From Pelagibius sp. Alg239-R121 (GTDB taxonomy: Bacteria; Pseudomonadota; Alphaproteobacteria; Kiloniellales; Kiloniellaceae), in the NCBI RefSeq assembly GCF_947331435.1, contig NZ_CAMZOF010000002.1:496001-560000 (forward strand): a stretch of DNA of 64,000 bases, written 5' to 3'. The translations under genes were made by a program, and so were the position numbers. The notes beneath the pieces were generated by a model. The model worked only from the letters and a program-made list of their open reading frames with translations, did no database searches and was not told where the DNA came from. Of the stretch, positions 34,046 through 42,841 are shown one piece after another; the stretch's first letter is position 1; the number at the start of each line of letters is the position of its first letter.

Positions 34046-35245
34046 TTACGCAGTCCCGGCATCGGCCCGCGGCCTTGTCAGGATCGGCCAGTAGAGGCCG
34101 AAGAAGATCAGAAAGGACGCCGACCAGCAGACGGCGGAAATCGTTAGAAACGTCAGCGAGGCCTCCGGCCAGAAGAGAGCCGGGAATACCCGGGTCACCG
34201 CAGCCAGCGGCACCAGGACCAAGGCCAGGGTCTCGGGACCCGAAGCGGACAAAGCCCGCCCGGTGTGGCCGCGGGAGCTGCGCATCATCATCGCGAGCAT
34301 CAGCCCCCCCATCGCCCCGACCGTCATGGCGTGCAGCGACAACAACGGCGGAACCTCCTCGAACACGAGCGAAGCGCCACGCAGGGCGAGAGCGATCGGG
34401 ATCCAGGCATAAGACAGCGGCAGAATCCAAAGCAGCGGCTCTCGGCGGGTCGACCAGGGTGCCCAGAGCAAAACCCGCAGACCATGCAGCAACGCGGCAA
34501 AGCACAACAGCACCGCCAATAAGGTCTCGCCGATCGGGCGCCAGGGCTCCAGAACGTCCACAACTGCGATGGCGAGGAGCGAGAGGATCGCCAGACTCTC
34601 GATGGGCATCAATCTTACGGGCCGCGCGTCCGGCACAGCATTTGCCGTAAAGACGGGAATGATTCGCCCGCCGATCACCGCCATCAGGATGGCAATCACG
34701 TCCACCGACAGCCGCACGGCAAACGCACCCAGATCCAGTGCCTGGCTTGGAAACAGCTGCTCCAGGTGGAACAGGGCGTTGGCTGTGCCGAGCAGCAGGA
34801 GAATTGCAACAACGAAGAGATTCCGCCGATTACCGCTACGCAGGAGTGGTATCGCCACCGCCAGGGCAGCGAGCGGAAGGAACAGCACATCAACAATTGC
34901 GGCAAGCAGCCCCGGTCCGGTGACGACCAGAACCCGCCCCAATAGCCAGAGCACCGCAAAGCCCGCCAGGACGGCACCGCGCGGCGTGCGCCGGCCGCTC
35001 CAGTTCGCGGCAGCGGTAAAGAGAAATCCGGTGATGACGGCCGCCGCAAAGCCGAACAGCATCTCATGGCTGTGCCATGTGGCGCCGGTCAAGTAGCTTC
35101 CCCCCTGCAGCAGGCCCGCGAAGTTCGCCAGCCACAGCGGCACGGCAAGCCCCGCAGAGAGCGCAGCAAGCAGGTAGAACGGACGGAAACCCATTTCCAG
35201 CAGCGGGATTGAGAGCCCTTGCCGTTCCGTCCCCGCCATGGTCAT
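34046..35245 (-). CDS. nnrS: NnrS family membrane protein (nitric oxide stress)
   Basis: A 399-residue polytopic protein with about twelve predicted membrane segments. The start region (LLEMGFRPFYLLAALSAGLAVPLW) and TWHSHEMLFGFAAAVITGFLFTAAANWSG carry the histidines typical of haem-copper NnrS proteins; HAMTVGAMGGLMLAMMMRSSRGHTGR lies near the C-terminus. NnrS lowers the effects of nitric oxide and is usually controlled by NsrR or NnrR. It follows the truncated haemoglobin gene on the minus strand, so both probably share the NsrR-type operator at 35827. Confidence 0.9.
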   Translation of the reverse strand: MTMAGTERQGLSIPLLEMGFRPFYLLAALSAGLAVPLWLANFAGLLQGGSYLTGATWHSHEMLFGFAAAVITGFLFTAAANWSGRRTPRGAVLAGFAVLWLLGRVLVVTGPGLLAAIVDVLFLPLAALAVAIPLLRSGNRRNLFVVAILLLLGTANALFHLEQLFPSQALDLGAFAVRLSVDVIAILMAVIGGRIIPVFTANAVPDARPVRLMPIESLAILSLLAIAVVDVLEPWRPIGETLLAVLLCFAALLHGLRVLLWAPWSTRREPLLWILPLSYAWIPIALALRGASLVFEEVPPLLSLHAMTVGAMGGLMLAMMMRSSRGHTGRALSASGPETLALVLVPLAAVTRVFPALFWPEASLTFLTISAVCWSASFLIFFGLYWPILTRPRADAGTA

Positions 35246-35286
35246 ACCGTCCTTCCTTCCGTTACCAGCTGTTCAGGACCAGCTGT

Positions 35287-35805
35287 TCAGGCAGGTGTCT
35301 CGCGCAGCGGCAGTATCCGCCCGGGGTTTGCCGGATCGAAGAACATGGCCAGCTGAAGGCTTTCGCCAATACGTTCCGCGCGATCGATGAAGATAGCCGC
35401 CACCTCCGGCGCACAAAGCGTGCGTGCGGTTTCGCGAAACAGCGTAAGCCAGCGCAGAAAATGCTCCGGTTCGACGCCCGTCAGGCGGTGGTGAACCGCC
35501 GTGGGTTTGCCCCGGTAGCGGCCGGTCATTCGCGTGACCGAAGACCAGAAATCGAACATCTTGGATAGGTGCGGCTCCCAGTCTTCGCCGATTTCACGCG
35601 CAAAAACCGGACCCAGGTCCGAATCCGCGCGCACCTTCGTGTAAAAGCTGCGGACCAGCTGTTCGATGAGCTCTTCGGTTATCTCGGGATGCAGGGGCTG
35701 GCGCAGAGGTTTTGGATAACCGGAGCGGGGATCTGGTATCGCACCCAAGCTCTGCACAGCTTCAGCATCTGGTTCCGGAGATTTCTTCCGCGTCTGGTCC
35801 GTCAT
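35287..35805 (-). CDS. Group III truncated haemoglobin
   Basis: A 172-residue protein read from the ATG at 35805 (a GTG at 35814 also opens the frame). Residues about 40-160 are a truncated globin: VRSFYTKVRADSDLGPVFA, then the helix-E/F region with WEPHLSKMFDFWSSV and HHRLTGVEPEHFLRWLTLF, where the HFLRW histidine is the likely proximal ligand. A 35-residue polar N-terminal extension is unusual. Group III globins with NsrR operators are thought to bind or convert NO. It lies upstream of nnrS and behind an NsrR-type site. Confidence 0.87.
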   Translation of the reverse strand: MTDQTRKKSPEPDAEAVQSLGAIPDPRSGYPKPLRQPLHPEITEELIEQLVRSFYTKVRADSDLGPVFAREIGEDWEPHLSKMFDFWSSVTRMTGRYRGKPTAVHHRLTGVEPEHFLRWLTLFRETARTLCAPEVAAIFIDRAERIGESLQLAMFFDPANPGRILPLRETPA

Positions 35806-35826
35806 AGCCTTCACTTAAAACAGTGT

Positions 35827-35849
35827 AATCTGTATTTTAAATACCTCTT
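35827..35849. promoter_or_regulatory. NsrR-type operator upstream of the globin/nnrS genes
   Basis: A 23-base palindrome of 11-1-11 form at 35827-35849, with core TGTATTTTAAATAC. It closely follows the known NsrR consensus (AAGATGCATTT-N-AAATGCATCTT). It sits directly upstream of the globin start on the minus strand, so NsrR should repress the globin and nnrS until NO destroys its iron-sulfur cluster. Confidence 0.88.
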
Positions 35850-35880
35850 TGATGGATCATATATTGCCTCCGGCCGCTAA

Positions 35881-35903
35881 AAGCAATATTTTAAATACAT
35901 CTT
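35881..35903. promoter_or_regulatory. NsrR-type operator upstream of nsrR (autoregulation)
   Basis: A second 23-base site at 35881-35903, with core ATATTTTAAATACATCTT, 31 bases from the first operator and 15 bases before the nsrR start codon. It has the same 11-1-11 form and shares the TATTTTAAATAC centre with the first site. It should give NsrR negative autoregulation. Confidence 0.88.
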
Positions 35904-35918
35904 ATCGAGGAGCGCAGT

Positions 35919-36368
35919 GTGCGGCTGACGGTTTACACGGATTATGCCTTGCGGATTCTGATGTATCTGGGCACCCATCCAGATGATCTCTGCACGATTC
36001 AGCAGATCGCTGACGCTTACGGCATTTCCAAGAACCACCTGATGAAGGTCGCCCATCAACTCGGCGTGTCGGGTTACGTGGCAAGCCATCGTGGACGTGG
36101 GGGCGGCTTGCGCCTGGCGAAACCGCCTGCGGAGATCGGGATCGGCGATGTGGTGCGCGCGACTGAGGACGACTTCCGCCTGGTGGAATGCTTCGATCCG
36201 GAACGCAACAGCTGCCTGATCACGAAAGCCTGCCGGCTGCGCGGTGTGCTCTCGGATGCCCTTGATGCCTACATCGCCGTGCTGGATCGCTACAGCCTGG
36301 GAGATCTCATCTCAGACGAAACGGCCCTGCTTGAACTGCTGGACGGACCGGCCCGGAAAAAGGGCTGA
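35919..36368 (+). CDS. nsrR: NsrR, Rrf2-family nitric oxide sensor
   Basis: A 149-residue Rrf2 repressor starting at GTG 35919 behind GAGGAG. The winged helix covers residues 1-70 (MRLTVYTDYALRILMYLG; IADAYGISKNHLMKV). The [4Fe-4S] ligands C91, C99 and C105 are in the NsrR spacing, and D8 matches the fourth ligand seen in studied NsrR. Binding of NO to the cluster releases DNA and switches on NO detoxification genes. It is divergent from the globin/nnrS pair and has its own operator. Confidence 0.94.
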   Translation: MRLTVYTDYALRILMYLGTHPDDLCTIQQIADAYGISKNHLMKVAHQLGVSGYVASHRGRGGGLRLAKPPAEIGIGDVVRATEDDFRLVECFDPERNSCLITKACRLRGVLSDALDAYIAVLDRYSLGDLISDETALLELLDGPARKKG

Positions 36369-36476
36369 CAAGGCGCCCATATCGAGGAGACCGCCATCAT
36401 CTCGATGCAGGCGCAGCGCACCGCGGTACAATCGGCTACCGTCGCGTGCAACGCGGCAGACCGCGGCCGAGGCCAT

Positions 36477-36504
36477 TTGACAAGCGCAGCGAAAGGGCTA
36501 AGCT
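36477..36504 (+). promoter_or_regulatory. Candidate promoter of the amiC leader
   Basis: TTGACA at 36477-36482 is followed after 16 bases by TAAGCT at 36499-36504. The leader would begin near 36511 and contain two hairpins and an intrinsic terminator before amiC. The -10 is only a partial match, but the position is right. Confidence 0.5.
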
Positions 36505-36513
36505 AAACCAAAT

Positions 36514-36560
36514 CGCGCCTCGTTATTTGTGGCGCGCAGACATGATGCGGGAAAACCGCA
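36514..36560 (+). promoter_or_regulatory. Two leader hairpins upstream of the amiC terminator
   Basis: Stem 1 pairs CGCGCC (36514-36519) with GGCGCG (36531-36536) around an 11-base loop. Stem 2 pairs TGCGG (36546-36550) with CCGCA (36556-36560) around GAAAA. Two hairpins followed by a terminator is the layout recognised by ANTAR proteins such as AmiR. The loops are not the expected hexaloops with A at position 1 and G at position 4, so the match is only partial. Confidence 0.5.
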
Positions 36561-36570
36561 ATCGGCGACG

Positions 36571-36618
36571 AAGCCTCACAGCCAATTCCGCAGGGATTCT
36601 GGCGCGTGGGGCTTTTTT
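36571..36618 (+). terminator. Leader terminator immediately before amiC
   Basis: AAGCCTCAC (36571-36579) pairs with GTGGGGCTT (36606-36614; one G-T), extended by CCA/TGG (36582-36584, 36600-36602), and six Ts follow (36613-36618). This is a complete intrinsic terminator 20 bases before the amiC start. It would stop transcription unless an antiterminator acts, which fits regulation by the ANTAR protein encoded two genes on. Confidence 0.85.
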
Positions 36619-36638
36619 CGTTTTCGCAGGAGGCTTGT

Positions 36639-37820
36639 ATGCGCCGGGAAATTCCGCTCGGTCTGCTTTATTCGGTTACGGGAACCTACGGCGCCATTGG
36701 GCGTGACGCGCTCGATGGCGCGCTCCTCGCCCTGGAAGAAATCAACCGCGACGAAACCCGCCCGATCAGCTTTAAGGCCGTCTCCAAAGATCCCGGCGGC
36801 AACATCGACAGCTACCACCGTATGAGTGAGGCGATGCTGCGCGAACAGGGATGCCGGCATGTTGTGGGCACCATCACCTCGATCGGCCGCAAGGAAGTCA
36901 TCCCGATTATCGAAAAATACGATGCGCTGCTTTGGTACATCCTGCCCTACGAGGGCTTTGAAGCCTGCGAAAACGTGATCTACACCGGTGCCGCCCCCAA
37001 TCAGCACATCCTTCCGCTCTTCGCTCACCTGATCCCCACCTATGGGAACCGGGTTTATCTGACCGGGTCCAACTACATCTGGGGCTGGGAGACCAACCGG
37101 ATCGCACGGGAACTTGTCCTGGCGACGAAAGGCGAGATCCTGGGCGAGCGATATCTGCCGCTGGACGACACCGATGTCGAACGGATGATCACCGAGGTCG
37201 AACAGAAGCGGCCGGATTTCATCCTCAACAATTTGATCGGCACCTCGAGTTACGCCTTCCTGCAGGCCTATCACCAACTGGGCCTCAAAGACGCCGATTT
37301 CCTGCCAGCCAAGCGCCCGGTGGTAAGCTGCGATCTGACCGAATGCGAGCTGGCCGATATCGGTTTCGAGGCCGCCGCCGGCCACCTTTGCTCGGCGGTC
37401 TATTTCGAGGATGTGGACAATCCGCTGAATGCGCTGTTCCGCACCAAAGTCACTGAAAAGTTCGGCGCAGACCGTCCCCTCTCAGCCTTCCTGGTCGGCG
37501 GTTATGCGGCGATTCATATGATTGCCGAAGCCATAGCCGGCGCTGGAACAGATGAGATCGAGCCGGTCAAACAGGCCCTCTTCACCAAGACCTTCGATAC
37601 GGCACAGGGCCCCATCACAATCGACGCCAAAACCAATCATGCCGCCTTGATCCCCCATCTCGGGCGCATCAACGACAAAGGTGGTTTCGATATCGTCCTG
37701 GCCGCGGAATCGCCGGTTCCCGCAGACCCCTATCTGGTGGATTTCGACCCGCAGGCCTTCGCGGAAGAGGTCGGCCGGGCAAGAACCGACGGCAGCTCGC
37801 ATCTGAGGCTGGTGAAATGA
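36639..37820 (+). CDS. amiC: AmiC-like amide sensor, negative regulator
   Basis: A 393-residue periplasmic-binding-protein-like protein without a signal peptide, so cytoplasmic. ATG 36639 is chosen because AGGAGG lies eight bases upstream. The fold is seen in IPLGLLYSVTGTYGAIGRDALDGALLALEEIN at the start, typical of AmiC/UrtA binding proteins. AmiC holds AmiR inactive until an amide ligand binds. It overlaps amiR by four bases, as in Pseudomonas. The ligand here may be a short amide or a peptide-like compound, judging by the downstream amidase and Dpp-type transporter. Confidence 0.87.
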   Translation: MRREIPLGLLYSVTGTYGAIGRDALDGALLALEEINRDETRPISFKAVSKDPGGNIDSYHRMSEAMLREQGCRHVVGTITSIGRKEVIPIIEKYDALLWYILPYEGFEACENVIYTGAAPNQHILPLFAHLIPTYGNRVYLTGSNYIWGWETNRIARELVLATKGEILGERYLPLDDTDVERMITEVEQKRPDFILNNLIGTSSYAFLQAYHQLGLKDADFLPAKRPVVSCDLTECELADIGFEAAAGHLCSAVYFEDVDNPLNALFRTKVTEKFGADRPLSAFLVGGYAAIHMIAEAIAGAGTDEIEPVKQALFTKTFDTAQGPITIDAKTNHAALIPHLGRINDKGGFDIVLAAESPVPADPYLVDFDPQAFAEEVGRARTDGSSHLRLVK

Positions 37821-38437
37821 CCAGGTTCCGCACCCCCAACTTTCGCGGCCGTCACGCCATCATTCTGCACCGGAGCAGCAAGGGTACCGGTCAACTCGCC
37901 CGGCAACTCGAACGCCTGGGCATGACGGTCGAAGTCTGCTGGCCGGATTTTCCGGCAGAAGGCAGTAGCGCGGATGTCGTTTTCTTCGATGCCGACAACG
38001 GCTTCGACGGCCTGTTTCCCTGGGCGCAGGGCGAGGCGCCCATGCCGCTGATCGCTCTGCTCGGTTCGGAACTGCCCGGCCGGCTCGAATGGGCGCTGGC
38101 CCAGGGTATCGCATCCCATGTGGTCAAGCCCGTGCAGTCGAGCGGCGTCTTCAGTGCGCTGGTGATCGCCGCCTCAAATTTCGACGCCGCGAAAACGCAG
38201 CAGGAACAGTTTGAAGAACTGCAGGCGCGATTGGGGCGCAGACCGGACGTGATCCGGGCCGTGGTCAATCTCATGCAGCTCGGGCTGCTGGATGAGGACA
38301 CTGCCTTCAGCTGCCTCCGCTCGGCAGCGATGGACGAGCGCATCACCATTGAGGAGTTCTGCAGCCGCCTGGACGCCGACCGGCTCGCGCAGTTGATCCG
38401 TCATCAATCAAGAGACAAGTGGCGCGTCGAGGAATGA
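37817..38437 (+). CDS. amiR: AmiR-like ANTAR antitermination regulator
   Basis: A 206-residue protein with a pseudo-receiver domain (about residues 12-125; no full set of phosphorylation residues visible) and a C-terminal ANTAR domain (about 135-195: LQARLGRRPDVIRAVVNLMQ and LRSAAMDERITIEEFCSRL). ANTAR domains bind paired RNA hairpins and prevent terminators from forming. The terminator at 36571-36618 is the obvious target. Coupled by ATGA to amiC before and to the permease after. Confidence 0.87.
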   Translation: MTRFRTPNFRGRHAIILHRSSKGTGQLARQLERLGMTVEVCWPDFPAEGSSADVVFFDADNGFDGLFPWAQGEAPMPLIALLGSELPGRLEWALAQGIASHVVKPVQSSGVFSALVIAASNFDAAKTQQEQFEELQARLGRRPDVIRAVVNLMQLGLLDEDTAFSCLRSAAMDERITIEEFCSRLDADRLAQLIRHQSRDKWRVEE

Positions 38438-39282
38438 CAATTCTGGGGAAGCTCATACGGCGAAAACTTTCGCTGTTTGGATTGCTGGTGATCTCAGTCA
38501 CCGTCCTGGCGGCGCTGTCGGCGGACTGGATCACACGCTACGCGCCCGATTATCAGCCCTTCGAAGGCCTGACGCTGGAAGGTGCGCCCCTTCCGCCCAA
38601 TGGTCAGTTCTGGCTGGGTACGGATACCCTCGGGCGCGACCTCTTCTCCCGGCTGGTCTACGGCGCGCAGACCTCGCTCATCATCGGTGTGGTCGCCAAC
38701 GGTGTCTCGTTGCTCATCGGCTCATTGGTCGGCATCGTCGCCGGCTTTATGCGCGGCGCCGTCGGCGCGATCCTGATGCGCTTCACCGATCTGATGATGG
38801 CCTTTCCCGCCCTGCTGCTTGCGATCGTCCTCTCGGCGATCTTCAAACCCAACCTTTGGATCGTCGCGATGGTCATCGCCATGGTCAATTGGGTTCAGGT
38901 TGCCCGGATCATGTATTCGGAGACGGTGTCTCTGGCCGAGCGCGACTTCATTGAGGCCGAACGCAGTATCGGGGCATCCCGGATCCGGATCCTGCTTCGC
39001 CATATCGCGCCCCATCTTCTGTCATCGATCGTCGTCTTCGGTACGCTCGGCATCTCGACGACCGTGCTGCTGGAAGCGACCCTCAGTTACCTAGGGGTCG
39101 GCGTACAACCGCCAACGCCGAGTTGGGGCAATATCGTTTTCGAGAACCAATCTTATTTTGAAAGCGCTCCCTGGCTGGTGTTCTTTCCCGGCTTTGCCAT
39201 CGTGACACTGGCCCTGGCATTCAATCTGGTGGGGGACGCGCTGCGCGAAATCCTCGACCCCACCCTGAAGGGAAGGCACTGA
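38434..39282 (+). CDS. ABC transporter permease, DppC/OppC-type
   Basis: A 282-residue inner-membrane permease. ATG 38434 overlaps the amiR stop; a GTG at 38419 is a less likely start. N-terminal helix LSLFGLLVISVTVLAAL, FWLGTDTLGRDLFSRLVYGAQTSL and EAERSIGASRIRILLRHIAPH (EAA loop) are classic for peptide/nickel permeases of the OppC group. The gene order is unusual: the C-type permease comes first. Paired with the next gene. Confidence 0.9.
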   Translation: MTILGKLIRRKLSLFGLLVISVTVLAALSADWITRYAPDYQPFEGLTLEGAPLPPNGQFWLGTDTLGRDLFSRLVYGAQTSLIIGVVANGVSLLIGSLVGIVAGFMRGAVGAILMRFTDLMMAFPALLLAIVLSAIFKPNLWIVAMVIAMVNWVQVARIMYSETVSLAERDFIEAERSIGASRIRILLRHIAPHLLSSIVVFGTLGISTTVLLEATLSYLGVGVQPPTPSWGNIVFENQSYFESAPWLVFFPGFAIVTLALAFNLVGDALREILDPTLKGRH

Positions 39283-40202
39283 TGGCCGCCTATCTCTTTC
39301 GCCGGATTGTCGAAGCCGCGTTCATCCTGCTGGGAATCTCGCTCGTCACCTATGTCCTGCTGTATCTCTTGCCGGCCGATCCCGTACGTCAGATCGCCGG
39401 CCGCAGCGCCACACAGGAAACCATCGCGAACATCCGCCAGCAGCTCGGCCTGGATCTGCCGTTTTACGAGCAGTATTGGCGCTATCTCTCTTCGCTCGTA
39501 CAAGGCGATCTCGGGCGCTCCTATATCCAGCGCAGCGAAGTGTCCGAACTCATCGCCGCCCGCCTTCCCGCCAGCCTGCTGCTGATGGTCGCGGCGATCT
39601 TCGCCGAGCTGGTCATGGGCCTAACGATGGGGGTCGTCTCTTCGATCCGCCGGAACAGCGCTACCGACCAAAGCCTGATGGTGCTTTCCTTCGTCGGCGT
39701 ATCGGCCCCGCAGTTCGTGGTCGGTTTCCTGCTCCTCTATGTATTCGCCGCCCAGCTCGGCTGGTTCCCGATCGGCGGTTACGGAACCTTCAGCCATCTG
39801 GTGCTGCCCGCCATGACCCTCGGGTTCATGGGCGCTGGCTGGTATTCGCGCATGATGCGTTCCTCCATGCTGAACGTTTTGGGGCAGGATTTCATCCGGA
39901 CCGCACGGGCTAAGGGACTGGGTAAGGCGCGCATCATTTTTCGTCACGCCGTGCCCAACGCCCTGCTGCCGATCATCGCCATGATCGGGATCGATATCGG
40001 CATCTTCATGAGCGGCATCGTTGTGGTCGAGGCCGTATTCGGCTGGCCGGGCATCGGCCAGCTTGCGTGGCAGGCCATCCAGCGGGTCGACATTCCCATC
40101 ATCATGGGCGTGACGCTGGTCGCCGCCTTTTCGATCGTGATGGGCAATCTGCTCGCCGACATCGTCGCGCTGTTCGTCGATCCGAGAATCAAACTGAAAT
40201 AA
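39282..40202 (+). CDS. ABC transporter permease, DppB/OppB-type
   Basis: A 306-residue inner-membrane permease. It begins with YLFRRIVEAAFILLGISLVTYVLLYLLP, shows the DPVRQIAGRSATQETI segment of OppB proteins and a late EAA loop (RTARAKGLGKARIIFRHAVPNALLP). It starts on the last base of the preceding gene. With the C-type partner it forms the channel of a peptide- or amide-type importer. Confidence 0.9.
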   Translation: MAAYLFRRIVEAAFILLGISLVTYVLLYLLPADPVRQIAGRSATQETIANIRQQLGLDLPFYEQYWRYLSSLVQGDLGRSYIQRSEVSELIAARLPASLLLMVAAIFAELVMGLTMGVVSSIRRNSATDQSLMVLSFVGVSAPQFVVGFLLLYVFAAQLGWFPIGGYGTFSHLVLPAMTLGFMGAGWYSRMMRSSMLNVLGQDFIRTARAKGLGKARIIFRHAVPNALLPIIAMIGIDIGIFMSGIVVVEAVFGWPGIGQLAWQAIQRVDIPIIMGVTLVAAFSIVMGNLLADIVALFVDPRIKLK

Positions 40203-40266
40203 CGAGAATTTTTAAGGGAGGGGCCGGACCATCTTTCGGCCGCAGTTCAACAAAGGGAGACAGAAA

Positions 40267-41886
40267 ATGAGAAAATGGCTTCTTACCGGCGTCGCAAGCG
40301 CCGCCATGCTCGGCATCGCCGGAACGGCCTTAGCGGAGGTCAAACAAGGCGGGTCGATGATCGTCACCTATAAAGACGATGTGTCCACGCTCGATCCCGC
40401 CATCGGCTACGACTGGCAGAACTGGTCGATGATCAAAAGCCTTTTTGACGGGCTGATGGACTACAAACCGGGCACGACCGAACTGGTGCCGGACCTGGCC
40501 GAGAGCTTCGAGATCTCGGACGACGGACTGGTTTATACCTTCAAGCTCCGCAAAGGCGTGAAATTCCACAACGGCCGTGAAATGACGGCCAAGGACATCA
40601 AATACTCCCTGGACCGGGTCGCCAATCCCAAGACCCAGAGTCCGGGCGCGGGTTTCTTTGGCTCGATTAAAGGCTTCGACGCGGCATCGGACGGCTCGGC
40701 AGGCGGACTGTCGGGCGTCGAGGTTGCCGACGACAGCACGATCCGCATTACCCTGGCGCGGCCCGACGCGACCTTCCTGCACGTCATGGCGCTGAACTTC
40801 GCGTCCGTCGTCCCGGAAGAAGCCGTCGCCGAGCACGGTGAGGACTTCGGCACCAATCCGGTTGGCACCGGCGCCTACAAGATGACCGACTGGACGCGTG
40901 GCCAGCACGTGGTCTTCGAACGCAACGCGGACTACTACCACGCCGGTCTGCCAAAGCTCGACAAAATCACCTTCGAAGTCGGCCAGGAGCCCATCGTTGC
41001 CTTGCTGCGCCTGGAACGCGGCGAGGTGGATATCGCCGGTGACGGCATTCCTCCGGCGAAGTTCCTTGCAACCATGAAGGATCCGAAGTTCAAGGATCAA
41101 ATCGTTGAGGGTAAGCAGCTGCACACCGGCTATGTCACCATGAACGTGAAGATGAAACCCTTCGACGACGTCAGGGTGCGCAAAGCCGTTGCTATGGCGA
41201 TCAACAAGGACCGCATCGTGCGCATCATCAACGGGCGGGCCGTCACGGCGAACCAGCCTCTGCCGCCGCTGATGCCCGGCTACGACAGCAAGTACAGCGG
41301 CCAGGCCTACGATATCGAGGGCGCGGTCAAACTACTGACCGAGGCCGGCTTGGGGGATGGTTTCACCACTGAACTCTACGTGGCGAATACCGATCCGCAG
41401 CCGCGCATCGCCCAGGCCATCCAACAGGATCTGGCAGGTATCGGCATCAAGGCGGAAATCAGATCGCTCGCCCAGTCCAACGTCATCGCCGCCGGCGGTG
41501 AAGAAGATCAGGCGCCCATGATCTGGTCCGGCGGCATGGCCTGGATTGCGGACTTCCCCGATCCCTCCAACTTCTACGGCCCGATCCTGGGCTGCGGCGG
41601 TGCCGTTCAAGGCGGCTGGAACTGGTCCTGGTACTGCAATGCAGAGCTGGACGAACGCGCCAAGAAGGCCGATGCCATGACCGATCCCTCGCAGGCCGAC
41701 GCCCGGATTGAGGAGTGGAAGCAGATCTTCACCGCGATCCAGGAGGAAGCTCCCTGGGTGCCGATCTTCAACGAACAGCGCTTCACAATCCGTTCGAGCC
41801 GTCTGGACGGTCCCGAAGGCATCTTCGTGGATCCCGTGCACATCCCCGTGCACTACGATCACGTCTATGACAAGGGCGCGCAGTAA
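40267..41886 (+). CDS. ABC transporter peptide/amide-binding protein, DppA-type
   Basis: A 539-residue periplasmic binding protein of family 5. The signal peptide ends near AGTALAEVK. Family motifs: IVTYKDDVSTLDPAIGYDWQNW, LAESFEISDDGLVYTFKLRKGVKFHNGREMTAKDIKYSLDRV, NPVGTGAYKM and WSGGMAWIADFPDPSNFYGP. It is preceded by GGGAGACAG as ribosome site. Ligand is unknown; the operon's amidase suggests an amide or a short peptide. It follows the two permeases and precedes the amidase. Confidence 0.88.
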   Translation: MRKWLLTGVASAAMLGIAGTALAEVKQGGSMIVTYKDDVSTLDPAIGYDWQNWSMIKSLFDGLMDYKPGTTELVPDLAESFEISDDGLVYTFKLRKGVKFHNGREMTAKDIKYSLDRVANPKTQSPGAGFFGSIKGFDAASDGSAGGLSGVEVADDSTIRITLARPDATFLHVMALNFASVVPEEAVAEHGEDFGTNPVGTGAYKMTDWTRGQHVVFERNADYYHAGLPKLDKITFEVGQEPIVALLRLERGEVDIAGDGIPPAKFLATMKDPKFKDQIVEGKQLHTGYVTMNVKMKPFDDVRVRKAVAMAINKDRIVRIINGRAVTANQPLPPLMPGYDSKYSGQAYDIEGAVKLLTEAGLGDGFTTELYVANTDPQPRIAQAIQQDLAGIGIKAEIRSLAQSNVIAAGGEEDQAPMIWSGGMAWIADFPDPSNFYGPILGCGGAVQGGWNWSWYCNAELDERAKKADAMTDPSQADARIEEWKQIFTAIQEEAPWVPIFNEQRFTIRSSRLDGPEGIFVDPVHIPVHYDHVYDKGAQ

Positions 41887-41888
41887 TC

Positions 41889-42833
41889 ATGTGCGGGCCT
41901 AGCGATTACACGATCCACGGCGCGCATCATCACTTCGGGTGGGATCATTCGATCCCACCCGTCGAGACCGTCGCCCCGGGATCCACAATATATTTCGAAT
42001 GCCGCGACTCCTCGGCGGGGCAGCTGACTCCTGATTCGACGGTCCAGGATGTAGGCACCCTCGATTTCGGCAAGATCAATCCGGTGACCGGACCGATTTT
42101 CGTGGACGGTGCAGAGCCCGGCGATGCGGTGAAAGTAACGATCCGGCAGTTCGAACCTTCCGGTTTCGGCTGGACCGCGAACATTCCGGGGTTCGGGCTG
42201 CTCGCAGACCAGTTCGAAGAGCCTGCCCTCCATATCTGGAAATACGATCCGGACTCCATGGCGCCGTCACTCTACGGGCCTGGCGGCAAGGTTCCGCTGA
42301 AGCCTTTCGCCGGGACCATCGGTCTTGCGCCCGCGGAACCGGGATTGCATTCCATCGTGCCGCCCCGCCGTGTCGGCGGCAATATGGATATCCGCGATCT
42401 TTCCGTCGGGGCGGAACTTTATCTGCCGGTGGAGGTCGCGGGCGCCCTCTTCTCAATCGGCGACACCCACGCCGCACAAGGCGACGGTGAAGTCTGCGGC
42501 ACAGCCATCGAAAGCCCGATGAACGTGACGGTAACGCTGGATCTGGTGAAAGACGCCAAACTCACCATGCCACGCTTTACGACGCCGGGTCCGGTGACGC
42601 GACATCTGGACGAGAAAGGCTACGAGGTGACGACAGGTATCGGCGAAGACCTCTTCGCCGGCGCGCGCGCAGCCTTGAGCCAGATGGTCGACCTGCTCGC
42701 CGGGCGCTACAACATGGCGCCGGTCGACGCCTATATGCTCTGTTCGGTCTGTGGTGACTTGCGGATCAGCGAGATCGTCGATCAGCCGAACTGGGTCGTC
42801 TCCTTCTACTTCCCACGCGTGGTCTTGGAGTAG
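41889..42833 (+). CDS. Acetamidase/formamidase family hydrolase
   Basis: A 314-residue enzyme of the FmdA/AmdA family that hydrolyses short amides to ammonia and an acid. It starts two bases after the binding-protein stop. Family features include HHHFGWDHSIPPVETVAPG with the N-terminal histidines, GPIFVDGAEPGDAVKVTI, GNMDIRDLSVGAELYLPVEVAGALFSIGD (metal-site region) and the ending DLRISEIVDQPNW. It gives the operon a catabolic role and explains the amide sensor AmiC. Whether the natural substrate is formamide, acetamide or a larger amide is not visible. Confidence 0.9.
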   Translation: MCGPSDYTIHGAHHHFGWDHSIPPVETVAPGSTIYFECRDSSAGQLTPDSTVQDVGTLDFGKINPVTGPIFVDGAEPGDAVKVTIRQFEPSGFGWTANIPGFGLLADQFEEPALHIWKYDPDSMAPSLYGPGGKVPLKPFAGTIGLAPAEPGLHSIVPPRRVGGNMDIRDLSVGAELYLPVEVAGALFSIGDTHAAQGDGEVCGTAIESPMNVTVTLDLVKDAKLTMPRFTTPGPVTRHLDEKGYEVTTGIGEDLFAGARAALSQMVDLLAGRYNMAPVDAYMLCSVCGDLRISEIVDQPNWVVSFYFPRVVLE

Positions 42834-42841
42834 CAGAATAA

